Shown here: positions 1 through 7,136 of the stretch, one piece after another
How the letters are laid out: each line of letters begins with the position of its first letter
Numbering within the stretch: position 1 is the stretch's first letter
Source: Bacillota bacterium
Lineage (GTDB): Bacteria; Bacillota; Clostridia; Christensenellales; SZUA-584
Direction: 5' to 3'
DNA: 48,762 bases
Assembly: GCA_023408075.1 (NCBI GenBank)
Contig: JAEYKW010000023.1
Span: forward strand, 1-48,762
Notes under the pieces: generated by a model
The model's input: only the letters and a program-made list of their open reading frames with translations
The model's database searches: none
What the model was told of the DNA's origin: nothing
Position numbers and translations under genes: made by a program

Positions 1-41
1 CTTATACATAGCGGCTCCAAGTGCAAGGTTTTTTCGCTGTT

Positions 42-70
42 TTGACTGTTTTACCTGCACTTATTATACC
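42..70 (+). promoter_or_regulatory. Predicted sigma-A promoter with overlapping inverted repeat
   Basis: TTGACT at 42-47, a 17-nt spacer and TATACC at 65-70 form a plausible promoter about 200 nt upstream of the 291-aa gene. An imperfect inverted repeat (AAGTGCAAGG at 19-28 against CCTGCACTT at 54-62) brackets the -35 box and could be an operator. The rest of the leader to 269 shows no other clear structure. Confidence 0.4.
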
Positions 71-269
71 ATGAAACGCCTTTATTTGCCTTTGCTGCTG
101 GGACTTTGCGTTATTCAGCAGACCCTACTTAAAACCGCGCCAAGCTGTTTGATATCCATTATAGCAATGATGTTCAGAGCAATGGTGTATTCGGAGATAT
201 GATATTATTTACATGCTCAGCACGTTGTCGGCAATATTAATTGATCTTCTTCTTTAAAAGGAGTGATAA

Positions 270-1145
270 ATGGATACTGCATTAACTTTAAGAATTGCAT
301 TCGAGAAGAACAATGATTTGGATTATGGTGAAATATCACATCTGTTGAATGAATCAAAATTAGCAGGCAGGCTTACTGGAGATTTTGTGGACAATCCATT
401 GTTTGCCGTGTTTCGAATAATGGGATTAAGTGAAATTCCATATGCGGAAAGATTGCCTTACACCCAAAGGATGATGGACTATATCAACCGGACCATTGCC
501 ACGCCAGAAGGATTTTCATGTTTAGGCGGCGTAGAAGAAATTGTCCCCTGCTACAATGCAATGCTGCTGGAAGCCTATTGCCATCTTGGCCGTGCTGACA
601 GTAAAGAAGCACAGGCGGCTTTAAGATGGATAAAGCAATACCAGCTTTTTGAGCGCAATCAAACCACCTCATGGCCCCACAATGGTATATGCAAACATGG
701 CGGTTGCCTTGGAAAAACACCTTGTTATATTGGAATCGGCAAAACAGTCCGTGCGCTTGTGGCCTATTTGGAATGTGTCAGGCATGGAGAACATGATTTG
801 GAGAATCTCCTTGTGCAAGGGATCAGCTATATGCTGCGGCATAAAATGTTTCAACGATTATCAAATGGAAAACCAATCAGTTCGCACATTACAGACGTTA
901 TGTTGCCGCAAAGTTATGCCCTCTCACTAACTGATTTGATCTATATTGTTGGGAAAAGGCGCTTAACGATGGAAGAAAACTGCGCGCCATTATTGCGTTT
1001 GATTCAAGACAAACAAATAGCAGTGGACCAATGGAAAATAGATTACCTTTATAGTTACAAAGGATACATCGGCTTTGAAACCAGACGTAAAGCATCGGAA
1101 TGGATTTCAGCATTATTTCCGATATGGCTGTCCGACCCGATATGA
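270..1145 (+). CDS. Uncharacterised 291-aa protein, possibly an alpha/alpha-toroid (prenyltransferase-like) fold
   Basis: I do not recognise a defined function. The ATG follows a strong ribosome site (AAAGGAG, 4-nt gap). The protein is soluble, with no signal peptide or membrane segment. Repeated helical stretches with a Cys/His-rich centre (WPHNGICKHGGCLGKTPCY, about residues 131-149) recall squalene-cyclase/prenyltransferase-type helical repeats, and similar bacterial proteins are often labelled that way without proof. The Cys and His residues could bind metal. It stands alone on the plus strand, with convergent genes to the right. That it is a gene is well supported; the fold is an inference. 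Confidence 0.75.
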   Translation: MDTALTLRIAFEKNNDLDYGEISHLLNESKLAGRLTGDFVDNPLFAVFRIMGLSEIPYAERLPYTQRMMDYINRTIATPEGFSCLGGVEEIVPCYNAMLLEAYCHLGRADSKEAQAALRWIKQYQLFERNQTTSWPHNGICKHGGCLGKTPCYIGIGKTVRALVAYLECVRHGEHDLENLLVQGISYMLRHKMFQRLSNGKPISSHITDVMLPQSYALSLTDLIYIVGKRRLTMEENCAPLLRLIQDKQIAVDQWKIDYLYSYKGYIGFETRRKASEWISALFPIWLSDPI

Positions 1146-1209
1146 GTATAACTGGCAGTAGCTGTTGATGCGTTTTATATAGACTATCCATATGATCGTC
1201 ACACAAAAA

Positions 1210-1250
1210 GAGATACCGCTCGGCACCTTTTTTTCGATTTTCCGTATCTC
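1210..1250 (-). terminator. Possible intrinsic terminator for the minus-strand remnant
   Basis: GAGATAC at 1210-1216 pairs with GTATCTC at 1244-1250. On the minus strand the hairpin is followed by a run of five T. The loop is long, so the call is tentative. Confidence 0.35.
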
Positions 1251-1251
1251 C

Positions 1252-1419
1252 CTATTTCTCTATCTGCACGGCAAGCTGCGCCGTCTCACCGTCCGCATTC
1301 GTGACCGAGACCATGTCGCTGCCTGCCTCCGACGCCTGAAACGCGGGCACTTCGCCGCTGTCGCTGCCTGTCAGCAAAATCTGCTCGCCGAAGAAAGGTT
1401 CCGGCCCGTTTCGTTTCAC
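1252..1419 (-). pseudogene. Possible 55-codon ORF or 3' remnant of a degraded gene
   Basis: The minus strand carries an open frame from a GTG at 1419 to a TAG at 1252, preceded at 12 nt by AAGGAG. The product (ending TAQLAVQIEK) is acidic and beta-like, resembling the end of an extracellular domain. The frame also stays open a little upstream, towards the terminator of the preceding gene. It may be a leftover C-terminus of a deleted gene or a real small gene. No family is recognised, and it lies between two terminators. Confidence 0.3.
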
Positions 1420-1447
1420 GTTTTGTTTTTGCTCCTTCGGCAGAAAT

Positions 1448-1467
1448 AAAAAAGGGGATAATTCCCC
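1448..1467 (-). terminator. Intrinsic terminator of the TIGR02996-like gene
   Basis: A short GGGGA/TCCCC hairpin (1454-1467) is followed on the minus strand by six T (1448-1453). It begins 10 nt after the stop codon of the upstream minus-strand gene. Confidence 0.6.
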
Positions 1468-1477
1468 CCGAAGTATT

Positions 1478-2362
1478 TTATGTTGTGCGTGAAACTCTCA
1501 AATCCGGCCTCAGCGCTTTCAGCTGCTTAATCGCCGCGTCGGTGACCGCGGTCGCCTTCACCAAATCGAGCTTTTTTAAATTCTTAAGCGATGCAAAACG
1601 CAGCACGTCTTCGTCCGTGGGTTTGAGGCCGAAGGATTCGTTCCATTCCGCTTCGAGCATAAGTTCGTAAAGGTTGTCGAGCAGCAGCATCTGATCCATC
1701 AGCGCCAGCCATCGTTCGCGGGATAAAAAACGGATATCCATTTTTAAACGCCGCAGCCTCTTCACCTCTCCCAGTTTGAGCACGGTTTTCGACTGGGCGA
1801 GCGTTTCGCTGAAGAACGACACGCCGCAAAGCTGCGGCAGCTTGAAGACGGCAGCGAGACCGTCGTCCGTGATGGTTGGTGCGGGTTTTACCCAAAGCGG
1901 AATGTCGCCCACGGGAGACCGCCACCTCTTCACGAATTTTCCGAGAGAGCCGTCGTCGAAGCGCATGTCCATGCGAAGCAGCCAGCCCGATTCATACGCT
2001 TTGCCGAGCCATTTTTGGCTGCCGACGGTTTTTATGGCCTTGGGCGTGCAGGCGAAGGTGCCCTTGCCTTCCGCAAACGACACCGTGTACATGCCAAGGT
2101 CCCAAAAAAGGCTCATGGCACTGGCCGCGCCCACGTCGTCCCAAAACGCCGGCCGGCAATGCATCCATGCGTTGCGGCGCTTGACAATCGCCTGTTCATA
2201 TTCCGGGCTGTTAAACGGAAACCGTTTTGTTATGATACATGCGCGGATGAACTCCGCGCGGTCGCCTTGCCCGTTTGCTTCATACCAGTCGGCAAGAGAC
2301 AAACGAAGCGCATCATTATCGTAGTCATCCCTAATGGCTGCAATCAATTCATGCTCAGTCAT
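1478..2362 (-). CDS. TIGR02996 domain protein with leucine-rich-repeat-like C-terminus
   Basis: The first 45 residues (ELIAAIRDDYDNDALRLSLA, then DWYEANG..RAEFIR) match the TIGR02996 repeat-companion domain, best known from Planctomycetes and Myxococcota, where it precedes leucine-rich repeats. The last 150 residues contain LRR-like units (LKLGEVKRLRRLKMDIRF; FASLKNLKKLDLVKATAVTD). The function is unknown; protein-protein binding is the usual guess. There is no signal peptide. The start follows a GGGGGG ribosome site, and the gene is monocistronic with its own terminator. The domain is unusual in Firmicutes, so transfer is possible. Confidence 0.8.
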   Translation of the reverse strand: MTEHELIAAIRDDYDNDALRLSLADWYEANGQGDRAEFIRACIITKRFPFNSPEYEQAIVKRRNAWMHCRPAFWDDVGAASAMSLFWDLGMYTVSFAEGKGTFACTPKAIKTVGSQKWLGKAYESGWLLRMDMRFDDGSLGKFVKRWRSPVGDIPLWVKPAPTITDDGLAAVFKLPQLCGVSFFSETLAQSKTVLKLGEVKRLRRLKMDIRFLSRERWLALMDQMLLLDNLYELMLEAEWNESFGLKPTDEDVLRFASLKNLKKLDLVKATAVTDAAIKQLKALRPDLRVSRTT

Positions 2363-2458
2363 TTAAGCCCCCCAGATAAAAATAATACAATACAGACATT
2401 TACGCATTATATATTTTGCTTTTATTTTCCTAAATAAACCAATGCGTCATATAAATAA

Positions 2459-2476
2459 TGCCGTTTATAAACGGCA
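2459..2476. other. Perfect 18-bp palindrome in AT-rich spacer
   Basis: TGCCGTTTATAAACGGCA is a perfect palindrome in the AT-rich gap between the CAT-like gene and the TIGR02996-like gene. On the minus strand it is followed by ATTATTTATA, so it could be a weak terminator for the CAT-like gene. It could equally be an operator for the gene starting at 2362. Confidence 0.4.
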
Positions 2477-2593
2477 GATTTCATATTATTCGACATGTAT
2501 AGTCAAAAATCCTTGATTTTTATATAAATCATCAAAACATGATGAGAAATTGATTAATATTATCCTATTCAAAGATATCCATATTTATTGAAG

Positions 2594-2630
2594 CATGAAA
2601 GTGCAATCTGATTGAAATATGCATTTCATG
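2594..2630 (-). terminator. Hairpin at the 3' end of the CAT-like gene
   Basis: CATGAAA and TTTCATG arms, extended by TGCA pairs with one bulge, overlap the TGA stop of the CAT-like gene. No strong U-tract follows, so termination is uncertain. Confidence 0.3.
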
Positions 2631-3255
2631 TTATCTGATCAAGAAATTGCTTAAGGCAGTCATAATATCGGCCCATGTGGATGCCGTCCACAAACGAGTG
2701 GTGTGCCTGTACGGAAAACGGCAGCAGGATTTTCCCGCCGTCATTAAAATATTTGCCCCACGCGAGCCGCGGCACCGAGTCATCCCTGTTGAATGATATG
2801 GTGTGCGAGAGATTTGTGAACGCAACCCACGGAATGCAGGTAATATAAATTAAGTCATCGCGTCCCTCCACATCCTCGCGAACAAAATAGGCGGTCTGCT
2901 TTTCGGACTTTTCTTTTGCGTCACGCACGAAGTCTTCGATATCGTCTTTCATATCCACCGTGACCATTTTAAAAAGCTCCGAGCCTTGGGTCATATCCGT
3001 GAACGACGGGTGGATGGTATCGTGCAGCACCACGTTGTCACCCTGTATGCGGTACCGGAACGCCTCGACCTGATTGACGGCATAGGTGGCGGCATAGATC
3101 ATCGCATAATAAAAGGGGATATCCCGTTGCTTTACAGCAGAAAGAAAATGCGAGATGTCTACATTGGCGCTAATCAGGTATTGCGGGTAATCCATGCGAC
3201 GGAAAAAGTGATAGTGCGTGGCGCGTTCCCATGTATCAAGGTTGATTGTCTTCAT
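2626..3255 (-). CDS. Chloramphenicol acetyltransferase-like protein
   Basis: This is a 209-aa CAT-family (PF00302) acyl-CoA O-acetyltransferase. It shows the catalytic HHxxxDG motif (HHSFVDG, His186 and Asp190), the FNxSH..S-type segment before it (FTNLSHTISF) and the family's PSFT..E.F block. The start at 3255 follows GGAGG at good spacing; an upstream in-frame ATG has no such site. Such genes occur chromosomally in many Clostridia, and their activity on chloramphenicol is often unproven. An extended -10 (TGGTAGAAT) lies just upstream. The family is clear; the substrate is inferred. Confidence 0.85.
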   Translation of the reverse strand: MKTINLDTWERATHYHFFRRMDYPQYLISANVDISHFLSAVKQRDIPFYYAMIYAATYAVNQVEAFRYRIQGDNVVLHDTIHPSFTDMTQGSELFKMVTVDMKDDIEDFVRDAKEKSEKQTAYFVREDVEGRDDLIYITCIPWVAFTNLSHTISFNRDDSVPRLAWGKYFNDGGKILLPFSVQAHHSFVDGIHMGRYYDCLKQFLDQIT

Positions 3256-3281
3256 AAGTGTGCCTCCTTGGAGCATGCCTT

Positions 3282-3290
3282 ATTCTACCA
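3282..3290 (-). promoter_or_regulatory. Extended -10 promoter of the CAT-like gene
   Basis: On the minus strand TGGTAGAAT forms an extended -10 element about 27 nt before the start codon. No convincing -35 is visible. Confidence 0.4.
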
Positions 3291-3486
3291 TAACGCAAAT
3301 AAGAAATGAAGCAATAAGTGGGGCAGAATAAAAGTGAGTGGAAGGGATGGGGCTATGACCTTTGGGTTTTAAGAATACACATTGGATGTTGATGTGCAGG
3401 CAACGAAACGCAGGAAAAAGGCTTTTGGCTATGAACCCGGCTGTACGTTAATACGGCAGATACGCCAAGTTTGTATTCTCCTTCAC

Positions 3487-3515
3487 TTGACAAAACTACT
3501 GCCTAAAACTATCCT
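3487..3515 (+). promoter_or_regulatory. Promoter of the metG operon
   Basis: A consensus TTGACA (3487-3492), a 17-nt spacer and TATCCT (3510-3515) lie 39 nt before the metG start. I see no T-box motif in the preceding 200 nt. Confidence 0.65.
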
Positions 3516-3554
3516 TAATAAATAGTAAAAAGACGAAAAACGCAGGAGAGCTTT

Positions 3555-5507
3555 ATGAAAAAGTATTACATCACGACGCCCATCTATTACCCGAGCGATA
3601 AGCTGCATATCGGGCATTCCTATACCACCGTCGCGGCGGACGCGCTCGCGCGCTTCAAACGCCAGACCGGCTACGATGTCATGTTCTTAACCGGCACCGA
3701 CGAGCACGGCCAGAAGATTGAGCGCGTGGCGAAGAACGCGGGTATGGAGCCCAAAGAATATGTGGACGGCATCGTGGACGGAATACAGAAGCTCTGGAAG
3801 CTCATGGACATCAGCCACGACGATTTTATCCGCACCACGGACGAACGGCACATCGTGGCCGTACAGAGGATTTTCAAAAAGCTCTATGATCAGGGCGATA
3901 TCTATAAAGGCCATTACGAGGGCTGGTACTGCACGCCGTGCGAGGCCTACTGGCTCGAGCGTCAGCTTGCGGACGGCAAATGCCCGGACTGCGGGCGCCC
4001 CGTCGAGCTCGCAAAGGAAGAAGCCTACTTCTTCAAAATGAGCCAATACGCGGACCGGCTGATTCAGTACATCGGTGACCACCCTGAGTTCATACAGCCC
4101 GAAAGCCGCCGCAACGAGATGCTCAACAACTTCCTGCTGCCGGGGCTGGAAGACCTCTGCGTCTCGCGCACGTCATTTAAATGGGGCATCCCGGTTGATT
4201 TTGACCCCAATCACGTGGTATACGTGTGGATCGACGCGCTGTCGAACTATATCACGGCGCTCGGGTATCTTTCAGGCGATGAAACAAAGGTGGAAAAATA
4301 CTGGCCTGCGGACGTGCAGCTCGTCGGCAAGGAAATCGTGCGTTTCCATACGATCATATGGCCGATCCTGCTGATGGCGCTCGGTCTGCCGATACCGAAG
4401 CAGGTGTTCGGCCACGGCTGGCTCATGCTCGAGGGCGGCAAGATGAGCAAATCAAAAGGCAACGTGGTGGACCCCGTGAAGCTGATTGACCGCTACGGCG
4501 TGGATGCCGTGCGCTATTTTCTGCTGCGCGAAGTGCCTTTCGGGTCTGACGGGCTCTATTCGAGCGAAGCGCTGCTAACGCGCACCAACAGCGATCTTGC
4601 GAATGACCTTGGCAACCTCGTGTCGCGCACGGCCGCGATGATCGTCAAATACTTCGGCGGCGTGATACCCTGCGAGTACGAAGCGACCTCATTCGATGCG
4701 GATATAAGGGCGCAGGGGTCGGCGCTGCACACGCAGGTGGAAAAGCACATGGATGAACTGCGCCTGCCCGAAGCGCTGATGGATATCTGGGGCTATATCG
4801 GTGCGCTCAACAAATACATCGACTTAACCGCGCCGTGGGTGCTCGCCAAGGACGAAGAGAACAAGCCTAAGCTCGCGAGCGTGATGATTCATCTCGCGGA
4901 GGGGCTGCGCATCATATCGGTGCTGCTGATACCGTTCCTTACGGACACCGCGAAGCGCATACAGGATATACTCGGCGTGAAGGACGATGCGCTTGTTTCG
5001 TGGGAGAGCATCGCGCAGTTCGGGCCTAAAGTGTGCGGCCTTCATGTGACGCAGACCGCGCCGCTGTTCCCGCGTATCGACATCAAAAAAGAGCTCGAAG
5101 CGCTTGAGGAGATTGCGGATAACCGCACGCTGCAAAAGCAGAAGAAGCTGCCCGCCAAGGAGCAAAAGGACGAAGCACCCGCGGGCGTCATCACCTACGA
5201 CGATTTTAAAAAGGTGCAGCTCAAGCTCGGCCTCGTCAAGCAGGCGGAGACCATCGAAGGCAGCGATAAGCTCTTAAAGCTGCAGGTGGAAATCGGCACC
5301 GAGACAAGGCAGATCGTTTCGGGTATCCGCAAATGGTACACTCCGGAACAGATGACCGGCAAAACCGTGGTTGTGGTCGCAAACTTAAAGCCCGCCAAGC
5401 TCTTCGGCGTGGAGTCGCAGGGCATGCTGCTCGCGGCAGAGCAGGACGGAGACTTGCAGCTCGTCACGATTGACGGCAAGCTGCCGAGCGGTGCGGGCGT
5501 TTCGTGA
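3555..5507 (+). CDS. metG: Methionine--tRNA ligase
   Basis: Charges tRNA-Met with methionine in the cytoplasm. The class I signatures are intact: HIGH at residues 18-21 and KMSKS at 296-300. A single zinc knuckle is formed by Cys126, Cys129, Cys143 and Cys146. Residues from about 545 to the end form the C-terminal OB-fold tRNA-binding domain (EMAP/Trbp type) found in dimeric MetG. The 650-aa length is normal for the long form. The ribosome site is AGGAGAGC, and the stop overlaps the start of tatD, so the two are translationally coupled. Confidence 0.97.
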   Translation: MKKYYITTPIYYPSDKLHIGHSYTTVAADALARFKRQTGYDVMFLTGTDEHGQKIERVAKNAGMEPKEYVDGIVDGIQKLWKLMDISHDDFIRTTDERHIVAVQRIFKKLYDQGDIYKGHYEGWYCTPCEAYWLERQLADGKCPDCGRPVELAKEEAYFFKMSQYADRLIQYIGDHPEFIQPESRRNEMLNNFLLPGLEDLCVSRTSFKWGIPVDFDPNHVVYVWIDALSNYITALGYLSGDETKVEKYWPADVQLVGKEIVRFHTIIWPILLMALGLPIPKQVFGHGWLMLEGGKMSKSKGNVVDPVKLIDRYGVDAVRYFLLREVPFGSDGLYSSEALLTRTNSDLANDLGNLVSRTAAMIVKYFGGVIPCEYEATSFDADIRAQGSALHTQVEKHMDELRLPEALMDIWGYIGALNKYIDLTAPWVLAKDEENKPKLASVMIHLAEGLRIISVLLIPFLTDTAKRIQDILGVKDDALVSWESIAQFGPKVCGLHVTQTAPLFPRIDIKKELEALEEIADNRTLQKQKKLPAKEQKDEAPAGVITYDDFKKVQLKLGLVKQAETIEGSDKLLKLQVEIGTETRQIVSGIRKWYTPEQMTGKTVVVVANLKPAKLFGVESQGMLLAAEQDGDLQLVTIDGKLPSGAGVS

Positions 5508-6271
5508 TGGCACTTTTCGATACGCACGCGCACCTTTTGAGCGAGCAGTTTGACGAAGACAGGGCGGCGCTCATTGAGCGGCTGCCTTCGCTCGGCATAG
5601 AGGGGCTCATCGAAATCGGCACGACAGTGGAAAACAGCCGCGCAGCGGCGACGCTCGCGGCAGAGGTGGAATACATCTACGCGGCGGTGGGCGTGCACCC
5701 GCACGAAGCCAAGGACGCAGCAGGGGATTATCTCGATCAGCTGGAGGCGCTCGCGACAAGCCCTAAGGTGGTGGCTGTCGGCGAGATCGGTCTTGATTAC
5801 CATTACGACTTTTCTCCAAAGGACGTGCAGCAAAAGATTTTCTCGGAGCAGCTGGCGCTTGCCGAGCGGCTCGGCTTGCCCGTGGCGATACACATGCGTG
5901 AGGCCACGCAGGATACGCTCGCGATATTGCGCGAACATCCGGGGATAACGGGCGTGATGCACTGCTATTCGGGCAGCCCCGAAACGGCGGAGATACTCGT
6001 GGAGATGGGGCTGTGCGTGTCGTTCACGGGGTCGGTCACATTCAAAAACGCGCGTAAAACGGTGGAGGCCGCCGCTGTGGTGCCATTAAGCCGCATTATG
6101 GCCGAGACGGACTGCCCGTATCTGTCCCCCGAGCCGGTGCGCGGGCGGCGCAACGATCCGTCGAATGTGCGCCATGTGCTGCAAAGGCTTTCGGAAATCA
6201 AAGGCATATCGTTCGAAGACATGTGCCGTATCAACATAGAAAATGCAAAAGGACTTTACCATATCCAATGA
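5507..6271 (+). CDS. tatD: TatD family metal-dependent hydrolase (DNase)
   Basis: This 254-aa TIM-barrel hydrolase of the TatD family acts as a 3'-5' exonuclease or DNA-repair enzyme in studied members. Metal ligands are visible: His7 and His9 in DTHAHL, Glu in GEIGLDYHYD, His in HMREA, His in HCYSGS and Asp in AETDCPYLSP. The ATG at 5507 overlaps the metG TGA (TGATG); an upstream GTG would add one residue. The metG-tatD order is widespread in Firmicutes. Confidence 0.93.
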   Translation: MALFDTHAHLLSEQFDEDRAALIERLPSLGIEGLIEIGTTVENSRAAATLAAEVEYIYAAVGVHPHEAKDAAGDYLDQLEALATSPKVVAVGEIGLDYHYDFSPKDVQQKIFSEQLALAERLGLPVAIHMREATQDTLAILREHPGITGVMHCYSGSPETAEILVEMGLCVSFTGSVTFKNARKTVEAAAVVPLSRIMAETDCPYLSPEPVRGRRNDPSNVRHVLQRLSEIKGISFEDMCRINIENAKGLYHIQ

Positions 6272-6861
6272 GTGACACGATTATCTACCGCATCGGCGGT
6301 GCTGTTTATATCAATCTGACAAACAAATGCACGAACAACTGCACGTTCTGTCTGCGCGAAGCGCATGACGGCGTGGACGGGTATCACCTGTGGCTCAAGA
6401 AAGACCCGGAAGCGGGTGAAGTAATTGCGGCGCTCGAAAACGAAGCTGATGTGAATGTGTCGGTTTTCTGCGGGCTCGGCGAACCGACAATGCGCCTTGA
6501 GACGTTGCTGGAGGTTGCGAAATATTTAAAGTCGCGCGGCAGTCAGGTGCGTATCAACACCAACGGGCAGGGCAGCGCATACGCGGGGCGCGACATCGCG
6601 CCGGAGCTCAAAGGCCTTGTGGACACGGTGTCCATCAGCCTCAATGCGTCGGACGCGGCGAAGTATGACGCGATATGCAAAAGCATTTACGGCGAAGAGG
6701 GCTTTGACCATATGATCGAATTCGCGAAAAGCTGCATCAGAGAGGGTATTGAAACGGTACTCTCCGTGGTGGATGTAATCGGGCCTGAGGAGATTGCGAG
6801 GTGCCAAAAAATCGCCGACGATCTCGGTGCGCGTCTGCGCGTGAGGCACTATATCGAATAA
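6268..6861 (+). CDS. TatD-associated radical SAM protein
   Basis: A 197-aa radical SAM protein matching the family repeatedly found directly after tatD (TIGR04038 type). Cys21, Cys25 and Cys28 (CTNNCTFC) bind the 4Fe-4S cluster. GLGEPT, the SAM-binding GGE-like segment, and the RINTNGQG strand follow. Its substrate is not established. The start at 6268 uses an ATGA overlap with the tatD stop, which argues for coupling. There is no signal peptide and no C-terminal SPASM domain. A strong terminator closes the operon. Confidence 0.9.
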   Translation: MSDTIIYRIGGAVYINLTNKCTNNCTFCLREAHDGVDGYHLWLKKDPEAGEVIAALENEADVNVSVFCGLGEPTMRLETLLEVAKYLKSRGSQVRINTNGQGSAYAGRDIAPELKGLVDTVSISLNASDAAKYDAICKSIYGEEGFDHMIEFAKSCIREGIETVLSVVDVIGPEEIARCQKIADDLGARLRVRHYIE

Positions 6862-6900
6862 GAATATCCATTTTTCTTGTCAACAGTTTTTTAAGAAAAA

Positions 6901-6936
6901 GCGCATTCGGGACGCAGAATGCGCCTTTATCTTTTT
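6901..6936 (+). terminator. Intrinsic terminator of the metG-tatD operon
   Basis: GCGCATTC and GAATGCGC form a perfect 8-bp stem (6901-6924) with an 8-nt loop, followed by a T-rich tract. Confidence 0.9.
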
Positions 6937-6983
6937 AAGGCAGAAAATACAAACATTTTCCCAGATTCAAGCCATTTTTTTGT

Positions 6984-7013
6984 TTGACGTCTATATATGG
7001 TGTTTATTATAAT
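6984..7013 (+). promoter_or_regulatory. nrdDG promoter with NrdR-box-like operator
   Basis: TTGACG (6984-6989), an 18-nt spacer and a perfect TATAAT (7008-7013) form the promoter. The spacer contains CTATATATGGTGT, closely matching the core and right half of the NrdR box consensus (ACACTATATATAGTGT); the box would span 6988-7003. A weaker half-site, ACACCATATACA, lies at 7098-7109. Binding by NrdR would block polymerase when dATP/ATP is high. Confidence 0.7.
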
Positions 7014-7136
7014 AAGCGTACACAACAATTTGGAGCGCTTAATCTACCGTGACGTCGTTGTTTCCTTGGATAATAAGGCTTTGGCTATGCCAAATTCACA
7101 CCATATACAAACCAAACAAAAGATAGGGGGGCAAGT

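Noticed and set aside
71..202. A 43-codon open frame starting directly after the predicted -10 box
   Set aside because: It has no ribosome site, begins at the expected transcript start and has no recognisable product.
1192..1449. 85-codon plus-strand open frame
   Set aside because: It is antisense to the minus-strand 55-codon remnant and a terminator hairpin, lacks a good ribosome site, and its composition looks like reverse-strand coding sequence.
3277..3554. T-box or SAM riboswitch upstream of metG
   Set aside because: No GGGTGGNACCGCG motif or S-box core is present, and the promoter lies only 39 nt from the start codon.
5195..5962. 255-codon minus-strand open frame over the metG/tatD junction
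   Set aside because: Both plus-strand genes are unmistakable by motif; the antisense product has no family features.
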